Source: Methylobacterium marchantiae (GTDB lineage Bacteria > Pseudomonadota > Alphaproteobacteria > Rhizobiales > Beijerinckiaceae). From it: a stretch of 64,000 bases of DNA. The DNA lies in contig NZ_BPQT01000015.1 in the NCBI RefSeq assembly GCF_022179405.1, forward strand, positions 62,001-126,000. The letters are read 5' to 3'. The notes under the pieces were generated by a model that was given only the letters and a program-made list of their open reading frames with translations, did no database searches and was not told the origin of the DNA. The translations under genes were made by a program, and so were the position numbers. This document shows positions 56,097 through 64,000 of the stretch, one piece after another (the first letter of the stretch is position 1; every line of letters begins with the position of its first letter).

Positions 56097-57137
56097 ATGT
56101 CGGTTCAACTGAACGTCGTTCCGTTCGTCAGCGTCGACAAAATGATGAAGCTCGTCCTCGCGATCGGAATCGAGCGGTTCCTGTCGGAACTGGCGGCCAC
56201 GATCGAGGAGGATTTCCGGCGCTGGCACGTCTTCGACAAGCAGCCGCGCGTGGCCTCCCACAGCGCCGATGGCGTGATCGAACTGATGCCGACCAGCGAC
56301 GGCACCACCTACGGCTTCAAATACGTCAACGGGCACCCGAAGAACGCCCATAGCGGACGCCAGACCGTGGCCGCCTTCGGCGTGCTGGCCGATGTCGGCA
56401 ACGGCTATCCGATGCTGCTCACCGAGATGACGATCCTCACCGCTCTGCGCACCGCCGCCATGTCGGCGGTCGCCGCCAGACACCTCGCTCCCAAGGGGGC
56501 GCGGACCATGGCGATCATCGGCAATGGCGCCCAGGCCGAGTTCCAGGCACTGGCCTTCAAGGCCCTGGTCGGCATCGATTCCCTGCGCCTCTACGACATC
56601 GACGCGTCCGCCAGCGCCAAGTGCCGGCGCAACCTCGGCCGGTTCGGCTTCGATATCCGTCTCTGCTCCGGCGCCGCCGACGCCGTGGAGGGGGCCGACA
56701 TCGTCACGACGGCGACGGCGGACAAGCAATCCGCCACCATCCTCACCGACAACCTCGTCGGCCCGGGCATCCACATCAATGCAGTCGGCGGGGATTGTCC
56801 GGGCAAGACGGAACTGCATCCCGACATCCTCCGGCGGTCGGACATCTTCGTCGAATATGCCCCTCAGACCCGGCTCGAGGGTGAGATCCAGCAATTGCCC
56901 GCCGATCACCCCGTCACCGAACTCTGGCGGGTGATCGCCGGCGAGGCGACCGGGCGCCGCGACGGCCGGCAGATCACGCTGTTCGACTCCGTCGGCTTCG
57001 CGGTCGAGGATTTCTCGGCATTGCGATATCTCCGCTCGGTCCTCGCGGGCACCCGCTTCTTCGAGGATCTCGACCTGCTCGCCGACCCGGACGATCCCCG
57101 GGATCTGTTCGGGATGCTCCTGCGCGCCGGCCCCTGA
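56097..57137 (+). CDS. ocd: Ornithine cyclodeaminase
   Basis: Converts ornithine to proline with release of ammonia, using NAD. The 346-residue length matches the family. It shows the substrate-binding segments FKYVNGHPKN and LTEMTILTALRTAAMSA, the Rossmann motif IIGNGAQAEFQALAF and the catalytic Asp in NAVGGDCPGKTEL. AGGAAGG precedes the ATG at 56097. The arginase gene follows after 102 bases, making an arginine-to-proline pathway. Confidence 0.93.
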   Translation: MSVQLNVVPFVSVDKMMKLVLAIGIERFLSELAATIEEDFRRWHVFDKQPRVASHSADGVIELMPTSDGTTYGFKYVNGHPKNAHSGRQTVAAFGVLADVGNGYPMLLTEMTILTALRTAAMSAVAARHLAPKGARTMAIIGNGAQAEFQALAFKALVGIDSLRLYDIDASASAKCRRNLGRFGFDIRLCSGAADAVEGADIVTTATADKQSATILTDNLVGPGIHINAVGGDCPGKTELHPDILRRSDIFVEYAPQTRLEGEIQQLPADHPVTELWRVIAGEATGRRDGRQITLFDSVGFAVEDFSALRYLRSVLAGTRFFEDLDLLADPDDPRDLFGMLLRAGP

Positions 57138-57239
57138 TCTGGCCCCGATCCTGCCGCTCTCGTCTTGCCTCTGCGGTCCCTGCCTCAAGGATGTCGTGCG
57201 CGGCGCCTACGATGACGTCCTACGATCGGAGGCCGAACC

Positions 57240-58169
57240 ATGGACATGAACCGCTGCATCCTCATCGGCGTGCCGGTCCAGGACGGCACGCGCCGCCTCG
57301 GCTGCGACATGGGCCCGAGCGCCTACCGGGCGGCAGGATTGAGCGCGGCGCTGACCTCCCTCGGGCTCGCGGTCGAGGATCGGGGGAACCTCGCCCCGCC
57401 CGTCGGTCCGGCGATCGCCCATCCCAATCCGAGCATCGCCAACCTGGCCGAGTTCGCGCGCTGGACGTCGGCTCTCGCCGAGGCCGCCTATGAGGCGGGG
57501 CGCGACGGTCTGCCGATCTTCCTCGGCGGCGATCACAGCTTGTCGGCCGGTTCGATCTCGGGCATGAGCCGGCGTGCGGCCGAGGAGGGACGCGAGTTGC
57601 ACGTGCTCTGGCTCGACGCCCACCCCGACCTCCACACCCTGGAGACCACGACCAGCGGCAACCTCCACGGCGTGCCGATGGCCTATGCGCTCGGCCTGCC
57701 GGGCTTCGGTCCCTACTTGCCGCCGCCGGTGGCGCCGGTGAAACCGCAGAACGTCTGCATGATCGGCCTGCGCAGCGTCGATCCAGCGGAGCGGCAGACG
57801 ATCCGCGAGGCCGGGATCACCGTCCACGACATGCGCGCCATCGACGAGTTCGGAATCGGCATCCTGCTGCGTGCCTTCCTCGAACGGGTGGCCGCCGCCG
57901 GCGGATGGCTGCATGTCAGCCTCGACGTCGACTTCCTCGACCCCGGCATCGCGCCCGGCGTCGGCACCACGGTTCCGGGCGGCGCGACGTTCCGCGAGGC
58001 GCATCTCGCCATGGAGATGCTGCACGACAGCGGCCTCGTCCGCAGCCTCGACCTCGTGGAGCTCAATCCCTTCCTCGACGAGCGCGGTCGCACCGCGATC
58101 CTGATGACGGATCTGGCGGCGAGCCTGATGGGGCGACGCGTCCTCGACCGCCCGACGCGGAGTTTTTGA
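57240..58169 (+). CDS. rocF: Arginase
   Basis: Hydrolyses arginine to ornithine and urea. The 309-residue protein has the three manganese-binding motifs GGDHS, DAHPDLHT and SLDVDFLDP, and the substrate loop TSGNLHGVP. GGAGG lies just before the ATG. Together with ocd it breaks arginine down to proline, ammonia and urea. No urease genes are in the window. Confidence 0.95.
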   Translation: MDMNRCILIGVPVQDGTRRLGCDMGPSAYRAAGLSAALTSLGLAVEDRGNLAPPVGPAIAHPNPSIANLAEFARWTSALAEAAYEAGRDGLPIFLGGDHSLSAGSISGMSRRAAEEGRELHVLWLDAHPDLHTLETTTSGNLHGVPMAYALGLPGFGPYLPPPVAPVKPQNVCMIGLRSVDPAERQTIREAGITVHDMRAIDEFGIGILLRAFLERVAAAGGWLHVSLDVDFLDPGIAPGVGTTVPGGATFREAHLAMEMLHDSGLVRSLDLVELNPFLDERGRTAILMTDLAASLMGRRVLDRPTRSF

Positions 58170-58215
58170 TGGAGGTGGCACCACTCCGGATCTGTTTCTA
58201 GTGTTCGATTTTCAA

Positions 58216-58423
58216 GAGCCTGTTTGAGTCGTTTTTCCAAGGCTTTCCCTCATCCTGAGGTGCCGCGGAGCGGCCTCGAAGGAGCCTTCCAGGGATCGCT
58301 TTGGTGTCTGGAGTGCTCCTTCGAGGCCCTTTGCTGTTGCAAAGGGCACCTCAGGATGAGGGGGTCTGATAGGATGGTCGACTCTGGCAGGATTATCCGC
58401 TGAGAAGTCCGATCAAACGGCCT
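58216..58423. repeat. 208-bp palindromic MITE-like element, copy 2
   Basis: Inverted copy of the element at 1550-1757. It starts GAGCCTGTTTGA and ends with an imperfect complement of it (TCAAACGGCCT). The nested arms CTCATCCTGAGGTGCC/GGCACCTCAGGATGAG and CTCGAAGGAGCCTTCCAG are better preserved than in copy 1. It fills most of the gap between arginase and glnA. Confidence 0.87.
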
Positions 58424-58443
58424 GTTGGAGACTGAAACGCGAA

Positions 58444-58473
58444 ACGCCGGAGCCCCTTTCGAGGCCCCGGCGT
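58444..58473 (-). terminator. Hairpin after glnA
   Basis: In minus-strand RNA a 13-bp stem (ACGCCGGGGCCUC with GGGGCUCCGGCGU) closes on a 4-base loop, with two G-U wobbles. On the plus strand those two positions would be mismatches, so the hairpin belongs to glnA, about 50 bases after its stop. The following U-tract is weak. Confidence 0.65.
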
Positions 58474-58521
58474 CGCGAACGTCTTGAACGACCGAGCGCG
58501 GAAGCGTTCGACCCGCTGCTT

Positions 58522-59934
58522 TCAGAGCGAATAGTACATCGTGAACTCGACCGGATGCGGGGTCATCTCGTAGCGCATCACTTCCGTCATCTTGAGCTCG
58601 ATGAACGAGTCGATCTGGTCGTCCGAGAACACGCCGCCGGCCTTCAGGAAGGCGCGGTCGCGGTCGAGGTTGGTCAGCGCCTCACGGAGCGAGCCGCAGA
58701 CGGTCGGGATCTTCTTCAGCTCGCGCGGGGGCAGGTCGTAGAGATCCTTGTCCATGGCCGGGCCCGGGTCGATCTTGTTGATGATGCCGTCGAGACCGGC
58801 CATCAGCAGGGCCGAGAAGGCGAGGTAGGGGTTGGCCATCGGGTCGGGGAAGCGGACCTCGACGCGCTTGGCCTTCGGGTTCGTGGTCCACGGGATGCGA
58901 CAGGAGGCCGAGCGGTTGCGGGCCGAATAGGCCAGCAGCACGGGGGCCTCGTAGCCCGGCACCAGACGCTTGTAGGAGTTGGTGGACGGGTTGGTGAAGG
59001 CGTTCAGCGCCTTGGCGTGCTTGATGATGCCGCCGATGTACCAGAGGCATTCCTGGCTGAGATCGGCGTACTTGTCGCCGGCGAAGATCGGCTTGCCGTC
59101 CTTCCAGATCGACTGGTGCACGTGCATGCCCGAGCCGTTGTCGCCGTAGACGGGCTTGGGCATGAAGGTCGCTGTCTTGCCGTAGCTCTGGGCCACGTTG
59201 TGGATCGCGTACTTGTAGATCTGCATGTGGTCGGCGAGCAGGGTCAGCGTGTCGAACTTCATGCCGAGCTCGTGCTGGGCGGAGGCGACCTCGTGATGGT
59301 GCTTCTCGACCTTCACGCCCATGGACTGCATGGCGGCCAGCATCTCGCCGCGCATGTCCTGCGCCGAATCCTGCGGCGGCACCGGGAAGTAGCCGCCCTT
59401 GGTGGCGACGCGGTGGCCGAGATTGCCGCCCTCGTAATCGGTGAAGCCGTTGGTGGGCAGTTCGACCGAGTCGAGCTGGAAGCCGGTATGGTACGGGTCG
59501 GAGCCGAACTTCACGTCGTCGAACACGAAGAACTCGGCCTCGGGGCCGACATAGATCGTGTCGCCGATACCGGTGGACTTGAGGAAGGCCTCGGCGAGCT
59601 TGGCGGTGCTGCGCGGGTCGCGCGAGTAAGGCAGGCCCGACGAGGGCTCGAGCACGTCGCAGACGATCGACATGGTGGAGGCCGAGAAGAACGGGTCCAT
59701 GCAGGCGGTGGCCGGGTCCGGCATCAGCAACATGTCGGATTCGTTGATCGCCTTCCAGCCGGCGATCGACGACCCATCGAACATCGTGCCTTCGGCGAAG
59801 ATCTCGTCATCGACGAGGGAGACGTCGAACGTGACGTGCTGCCACTTGCCCCGAGGATCGGTGAAACGGAAATCGACGTACTTGACGTCGTTGTCCTTGA
59901 TTTCTTTGAGGACCTGATCGGCGGTCTTTGCCAT
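58522..59934 (-). CDS. glnA: Glutamine synthetase type I
   Basis: Forms glutamine from glutamate and ammonia. The 470-residue length fits GSI-beta. Landmarks are FDGSSIAGW, the glutamate/ammonia site region [20 protein letters not shown] (given around [11 protein letters not shown]), [10 protein letters not shown] and the adenylylation site Tyr399 in DKDLYDLPP. It is therefore open to GlnE control. It lies 236 bases downstream of glnB on the same strand, the usual glnBA order. Confidence 0.97.
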   Translation of the reverse strand: MAKTADQVLKEIKDNDVKYVDFRFTDPRGKWQHVTFDVSLVDDEIFAEGTMFDGSSIAGWKAINESDMLLMPDPATACMDPFFSASTMSIVCDVLEPSSGLPYSRDPRSTAKLAEAFLKSTGIGDTIYVGPEAEFFVFDDVKFGSDPYHTGFQLDSVELPTNGFTDYEGGNLGHRVATKGGYFPVPPQDSAQDMRGEMLAAMQSMGVKVEKHHHEVASAQHELGMKFDTLTLLADHMQIYKYAIHNVAQSYGKTATFMPKPVYGDNGSGMHVHQSIWKDGKPIFAGDKYADLSQECLWYIGGIIKHAKALNAFTNPSTNSYKRLVPGYEAPVLLAYSARNRSASCRIPWTTNPKAKRVEVRFPDPMANPYLAFSALLMAGLDGIINKIDPGPAMDKDLYDLPPRELKKIPTVCGSLREALTNLDRDRAFLKAGGVFSDDQIDSFIELKMTEVMRYEMTPHPVEFTMYYSL

Positions 59935-60170
59935 CCCTGTGTCTCCTTCGAGGCTCGGCCTGTTTCGGCCGTGGTTTTGCCGCACCACGCGGTGGCGTGC
60001 CGCGGATTGGGAAGGGGCGTGCGCGAAGGGACTTAGCTTCTAGGGCGACGCGAGGCTAGAGCTGTGCCCGCCCGTATCGTGACAGGTCGGTGCCTTCTCC
60101 CCCATCGTGCCGTTCGACCTTCGCCGTGGGCCGGCCCAGGCCATGCCCGAACCTGTGCCGGGACTGGGCG

Positions 60171-60599
<429 letters not shown>

Positions 60600-60605
60600 T
60601 TAAAT

Positions 60606-60622
60606 TGCCTATTCGGTAGGCA
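60606..60622. promoter_or_regulatory. NtrC-like dyad upstream of glnB
   Basis: TGCCTA-N5-TAGGCA is a perfect dyad with TGC-N11-GCA geometry, like NtrC enhancer sites, about 100 bases upstream of glnB. A minimal GG-N10-GC sigma54 pattern occurs between it and the gene, but such patterns are frequent in GC-rich DNA. Confidence 0.45.
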
Positions 60623-60763
60623 TTGGATGCAAATCGTTTCAGCCAAGCTGGCTTGGCGCCTGAAATAGCGGCGCGGCATGAGCGGCGCACAGGCAGCAGA
60701 AGCCGGGCATGAGAAGCCGAGCCGGGGACAGGCCCGGTCACACCGACACGTCGAGGATGCGGA

Positions 60764-62254
60764 ATGCCGACACACCGTTTGCTCACCGTCGAAGCGATGC
60801 GGCGGGTGGATGCCGCCGCCATTGCCGCGGGCACTCCCGGGATCGAGCTGATGCGCCGGGCCGGTGCGGCCGTGGCCGCGAGGGCGGCTACCCTCGCCGC
60901 GCCGTCGTCGCGGATCCTCGTCCTCTGCGGTCCCGGCAACAATGGCGGAGATGGGTTCGTCGCGGCCCAGCTCCTCGAACGGGACGGCTACGCCATCGAT
61001 CTGGTCTGCATTGTGCCGGTCGAAACCCTGACGGGCGACGCCGCCCTGGCCGCCGCCGAATGGAAGGGACCCATCCTGTCCGAGGCCGAGCCCGAGGGGG
61101 CTGCCCTCGTCATCGACGCCCTGTTCGGTGCCGGCCTCTCGCGTGACATCGACGGGCCGGCGAAGACGATGATCGAGCGGGTCGCGGCGGCGGGCATTCC
61201 GGTCCTCGCCGTCGACGTTCCGAGCGGAATCGACGGCGATACCGGCGCCCTGCGCGGCATCGCCCTGGCGGCCCGCGAGACCGTGACCTTCGTCGCGCTC
61301 AAGCCGGGGCATTTGCTGCAGCCGGGCCGCAGCCATTGCGGCGATCTCCACGTGGCGGATATCGGCGTCGGCGAATCTGCACTCGAGGCCGGTCTCGCCG
61401 GGACGCCCGTGGTTTGGCGCAATGGACCCGACCTGTGGAAGGATCACTTTCCAAGGCTCGAAGCCGCCAGCCACAAATATACACGCGGCCACGTCCTCGC
61501 TTTGTCCGGCCCCGCCTACAAGACCGGGGCGATCCGTCTGGCGGCGCGCGCCGCCCTGCGCGTCGGCGCCGGCCTCGTCACCGTGGCCTCCCCGGCCGCC
61601 GCGATGGCCGAAAACGCTGCCCATCTCACCGCGATCATGCTGATGCCGTGCGAGACGGCGGACGATCTCGACGACCTTCTGGTGGACGAGCGCATAAACG
61701 TGATCCTCGCCGGACCGGGTCTCGGAAGCGGAGAGGCCACGCGCGAGCGGATCGCCGTGGCCGCTGGCGTCGGGCGCAGCCTCGTCCTCGATGCCGACGC
61801 GCTGACGAGCTTCAAGGGCGAGGCGGGCCAATTGGCGGACTTGATCGCCGATGGCGGCGGGCAGGCCGTGCTGACGCCGCATCAGGGAGAGTTCGGTCGC
61901 CTCTTCGCCGGCACGAACGCCATCGCGGACGATGCGAGCAAGCTCGAACGGACGCGGCGGGCCGCTGCCCTCGCCGGCGCCGTCGTGGTGCTGAAGGGCG
62001 CCGATACCATTATCGCCGCGCCCGACGGACGCGCCGCCATCAACGACCACGCCACGCCCCATCTCGGCACCGCCGGTTCCGGCGACGTCCTCGCCGGTCT
62101 CGCCGCCGGCCTGCTGGCGCAGGGCATGCCGGCCTTCGAGGCGGCCTGCGCGGCGGTGTGGCTGCACGGCGATGCCGGACTGCGGCACGGGCCGGGGCTC
62201 ATCGCGGAGGACCTTCCGGAACTGATGCCGGAGGTTCTCGGCGCGCTCGTCTGA
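60764..62254 (+). CDS. nnr: Bifunctional NAD(P)H-hydrate epimerase/dehydratase
   Basis: Repairs hydrated NADH and NADPH. The 496-residue protein joins an N-terminal YjeF epimerase domain (LCGPGNNGGDGFVAA at about residues 51-65, DALFGAGLSRDI) to a C-terminal ADP-dependent dehydratase domain (LAGPGLGSGEATRE, TPHQGEFGRL, GTAGSGDVLAG). Both active-site regions look intact. GAGG lies before the ATG. It is divergent from glnB and converges with the multicopper-oxidase-like gene. Confidence 0.94.
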   Translation: MPTHRLLTVEAMRRVDAAAIAAGTPGIELMRRAGAAVAARAATLAAPSSRILVLCGPGNNGGDGFVAAQLLERDGYAIDLVCIVPVETLTGDAALAAAEWKGPILSEAEPEGAALVIDALFGAGLSRDIDGPAKTMIERVAAAGIPVLAVDVPSGIDGDTGALRGIALAARETVTFVALKPGHLLQPGRSHCGDLHVADIGVGESALEAGLAGTPVVWRNGPDLWKDHFPRLEAASHKYTRGHVLALSGPAYKTGAIRLAARAALRVGAGLVTVASPAAAMAENAAHLTAIMLMPCETADDLDDLLVDERINVILAGPGLGSGEATRERIAVAAGVGRSLVLDADALTSFKGEAGQLADLIADGGGQAVLTPHQGEFGRLFAGTNAIADDASKLERTRRAAALAGAVVVLKGADTIIAAPDGRAAINDHATPHLGTAGSGDVLAGLAAGLLAQGMPAFEAACAAVWLHGDAGLRHGPGLIAEDLPELMPEVLGALV

Positions 62255-62264
62255 GCGAAGGCCG

Positions 62265-63779
62265 TCACGTCACCTCGAACGTGGTCCAAAATCCCGCATC
62301 GAACCGCTCCAGCACCGTCGAGCCGATGACCCAGCGGCCCGGATTGTCCGCTTTGAAGGCGATGCGGGCGATGCGGCCTTCGAGCAGCTGGAACGTGTCG
62401 AGCCAGTAGGGCTCCCAGCCGTCGTCGAGGGGATGGAGCAGCCGGAAGGCGTGGCCGTGCAGGTGGAGGGCCTGCGGGAAGGCGGTGTCGTTCCTGATCG
62501 CGAGGACCACGACCTGGCCGCGCTTCACAGTGAAGGAGGGAGCGGTGCCGGCCGCTCCGGAAATGCCGTTGATCGCCCAGACCCGGCTCGGATCGCCCGA
62601 ATAGGCCGGTTCGGCGCCGGGCTTGTCCTTGTCGGGCTTGGCGCCGCCGGTGATCGCGATGTCGCGGCGGACGGCGTTCTGGAGCTTCACCTCCGCCGGG
62701 AGGAGCTTGTTCTCGCCGATGGGGCCGATCGGCGGTCGCTTCTCCGTCACCGGCTCGCCCTTGGCGGTGAAGGTCGCCAGGACGAGGCCGTTGCCGACCA
62801 GGGCGTTGAGGCTGACGCTCGCGCCGACCTCCGTCGGCATGTCGAGCATCAGGTCGTAGCGCGTGCCGGGGGGAAAGGGCAGCGTCGCCCGCAGGGGCTC
62901 GAACGTGTCGGTGGGCTGGCCGTCCACCGCCACCACGTAGACCTTTGCGCCCTCGAAGCGGATGCGGGTGCCGCGGGCATTGCAGACATTGCCCAGGCGC
63001 AGGCGGATTCGCGAGCCCGGACGGATGTCGATCGCCTCCGGGACCGGCTTGCCGTTGATGGTGACGAGGTTGCCGAGACGGCCCGAGGCGGCGGCGAAGG
63101 CGACCTGCCCGAACGGCAGCAGCGCGCCCGAATCCTCCAGCCGCCAGTCCTGCATCAGAAGCGCCATATCCTGGTCGAGGGCGGGCGGCGCCGTCTCCTC
63201 GACGATCAATGCCCCGGCGAGGCCGCGCCCCGACGGCTCGCTCGACCCGCCGACGAGGAGTGGCCGGATCAGGAAGGTGCCCGCATCGGGGGGCACGAAC
63301 GAATAGGTGAAGTCTGCGCCCGGAGCGATCGGCGGTTGGGTCACACCGCCGACACCGTCCATGGGGTTCTGGTTGCGCACCCCGTGCCAGTGGAGGGAGA
63401 GCGGCTTGTCGGTCTTGTTCTCGACGCGCAGGCGGACGGTGTCGCCGAGCTTGGTGCGGAGCTGCGGAAGGCTCGTCTTGCCGTCAAAGGTCCAGACCGG
63501 CGTCTCCGCCGCGGGTTCCGGCTTGAGGCGGTTCGCGCCCGGGCCGGCGACGAGGAGGCGCGGCTCCGGCAGGGGCTCGGCGGGCTTGACCGAGGCGGGA
63601 CCGGCCGGAGCCGGCACCGCCCTGGGCGCGCCCTTGCCCGATCCCGATTGCGCCGCGGCGTCGCGGATGAGGGCCGGTCCGGCGAGGCCGAGGGTCGCCA
63701 CTCCGCAGAGCAGGGACCGGCGGGACAGGACGCACGTCTCCGACACGCGGCGGCCATTCGTCGGATCGGGATTCGGCAT
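62265..63779 (-). CDS. Multicopper-oxidase-like protein lacking most copper ligands
   Basis: The 504-residue protein has a Tat signal (LSRRSLLCGVATLGLAG) and three cupredoxin domains. Domain 1 keeps HWHG, but the second ligand pair, normally YHSH, is replaced in GTFLIRPLL. In the third site the T1 His is lost (QALHLHGHAF), while HLHGH remains. In the fourth, the usual HCHILEHMAAGM is replaced by GSTVLERFDAGF, so the T1 Cys, both T3 His, the T1 His and the axial Met are all missing. It cannot be a normal multicopper oxidase. A structural role like that of SufI/FtsP is possible. Confidence 0.85.
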   Translation of the reverse strand: MPNPDPTNGRRVSETCVLSRRSLLCGVATLGLAGPALIRDAAAQSGSGKGAPRAVPAPAGPASVKPAEPLPEPRLLVAGPGANRLKPEPAAETPVWTFDGKTSLPQLRTKLGDTVRLRVENKTDKPLSLHWHGVRNQNPMDGVGGVTQPPIAPGADFTYSFVPPDAGTFLIRPLLVGGSSEPSGRGLAGALIVEETAPPALDQDMALLMQDWRLEDSGALLPFGQVAFAAASGRLGNLVTINGKPVPEAIDIRPGSRIRLRLGNVCNARGTRIRFEGAKVYVVAVDGQPTDTFEPLRATLPFPPGTRYDLMLDMPTEVGASVSLNALVGNGLVLATFTAKGEPVTEKRPPIGPIGENKLLPAEVKLQNAVRRDIAITGGAKPDKDKPGAEPAYSGDPSRVWAINGISGAAGTAPSFTVKRGQVVVLAIRNDTAFPQALHLHGHAFRLLHPLDDGWEPYWLDTFQLLEGRIARIAFKADNPGRWVIGSTVLERFDAGFWTTFEVT

Positions 63780-63893
63780 GTCACCTCGGGCAACGATGGT
63801 TTGGACGGGGATGGTTCGGGCAGGCGCTTGTAGACGGCGGGCCGGCGCATCGCCAACCGCGGCCGTGCGGGAGACGATCGGCGCCTTATTTTT

Positions 63894-63924
63894 TTGCTGC
63901 GGTCCCGCGCCCGCATGCTATAGG
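63894..63924 (+). promoter_or_regulatory. Likely tRNA-Leu promoter
   Basis: TTGCTG at 63894-63899, after a T-run, and TATAGG at 63919-63924 are spaced by 19 bases, somewhat long. The site lies about 45 bases upstream of the tRNA gene. Confidence 0.4.
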
Positions 63925-63969
63925 ACCGCGCTCTGGCGGCTTGAGAAAGCGCGCCGGGCGTTGGCGCTT

Positions 63970-64000
63970 GCGGGCGTGGCGGAACTGGTAGACGCGCTGG
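63970..64000 (+). tRNA. tRNA-Leu, 5' part (cut by window end)
   Basis: The last 31 bases, beginning GCGGGCGTGGCGGAA and continuing with CTGGTAGACGCGCTGG, match the acceptor stem and D-arm of a bacterial tRNA-Leu. The anticodon lies outside the window, so the isoacceptor is unknown. Confidence 0.85.

Noticed and set aside
54242-56353. A 703-codon plus-strand frame opposite the amino-acid permease
   Set aside because: Composition is almost only Arg/Gly/Glu/Asp/His, typical of a shadow frame. The minus-strand permease has clear motifs.

Overview
The window is GC-rich chromosomal DNA from a methylotrophic alphaproteobacterium. It most likely comes from Methylobacterium or a close relative in Hyphomicrobiales. 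The evidence is a complete Ca-type methanol dehydrogenase cluster (mxaFJGIRSACKLDEHB), a CcrM-type cell-cycle methyltransferase, an F0 ATP synthase operon with a separate b' subunit, an ATP12 assembly factor, phasins and pccB. The species cannot be fixed from sequence alone.

Layout. 0.3-5.5 kb: ccrM, mutY, a small zinc-ribbon gene, a DciA/DUF721 gene and a Tat-exported DsbA-like thioredoxin. 5.6-8.6 kb: the F0 operon atpI-B-E-F'-F, with a near-consensus promoter and a clear intrinsic terminator. 8.6-10.4 kb: a two-gene ABC-2 exporter. 10.4-16.2 kb: an accessory stretch with a lower-GC orphan gene, a MITE-like element with perfect 17-bp ends, an alpha/beta hydrolase, an SRPBCC protein, intergenic repeats, a NarK/NrtP-type transporter and an FkbM methyltransferase. 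16.2-31.9 kb: housekeeping and stress genes (pccB, ATP12, HAD phosphatase, rluC-like, Hsp70-like, rarA, degP-like, two phasin-type proteins), with a decayed M32 carboxypeptidase and a PAS-PAS-GGDEF-EAL protein among them. 32-38 kb: a glycosyltransferase and the succinate dehydrogenase operon sdhCDA-B, which carries a DUF433/DUF5615 toxin-antitoxin-like pair between sdhA and sdhB. 38.2-52.4 kb: an SLC13-type permease, then the mxa cluster. 52.7-58.2 kb: secreted proteins, an amino-acid permease, ornithine cyclodeaminase and arginase. 58.5-64 kb: glnA, glnB, NAD(P)HX repair, a multicopper-oxidase-like protein lacking most copper ligands, and the start of a tRNA-Leu.

How genes work together. MxaF/MxaI oxidise methanol in the periplasm and pass electrons to cytochrome cL (MxaG). 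MxaJ, D, R, S, A, C, K and L serve assembly and calcium insertion, and MxaB is the response regulator. MxaF has the Ca-type ligand set, with Ala where lanthanide-type XoxF has Asp. Permease, ornithine cyclodeaminase and arginase form an arginine-to-proline route. glnB and glnA are the nitrogen-assimilation pair.

The observations most worth following are the TA-like pair inside the sdh operon, a palindromic repeat translated in frame inside mxaK, the copper-ligand-depleted multicopper oxidase, two 208-bp MITE-like elements 57 kb apart in opposite orientation, and palindromes overlapping the phasin and diguanylate-cyclase promoters. No CRISPR array, rRNA, prophage or intact IS transposase was seen.
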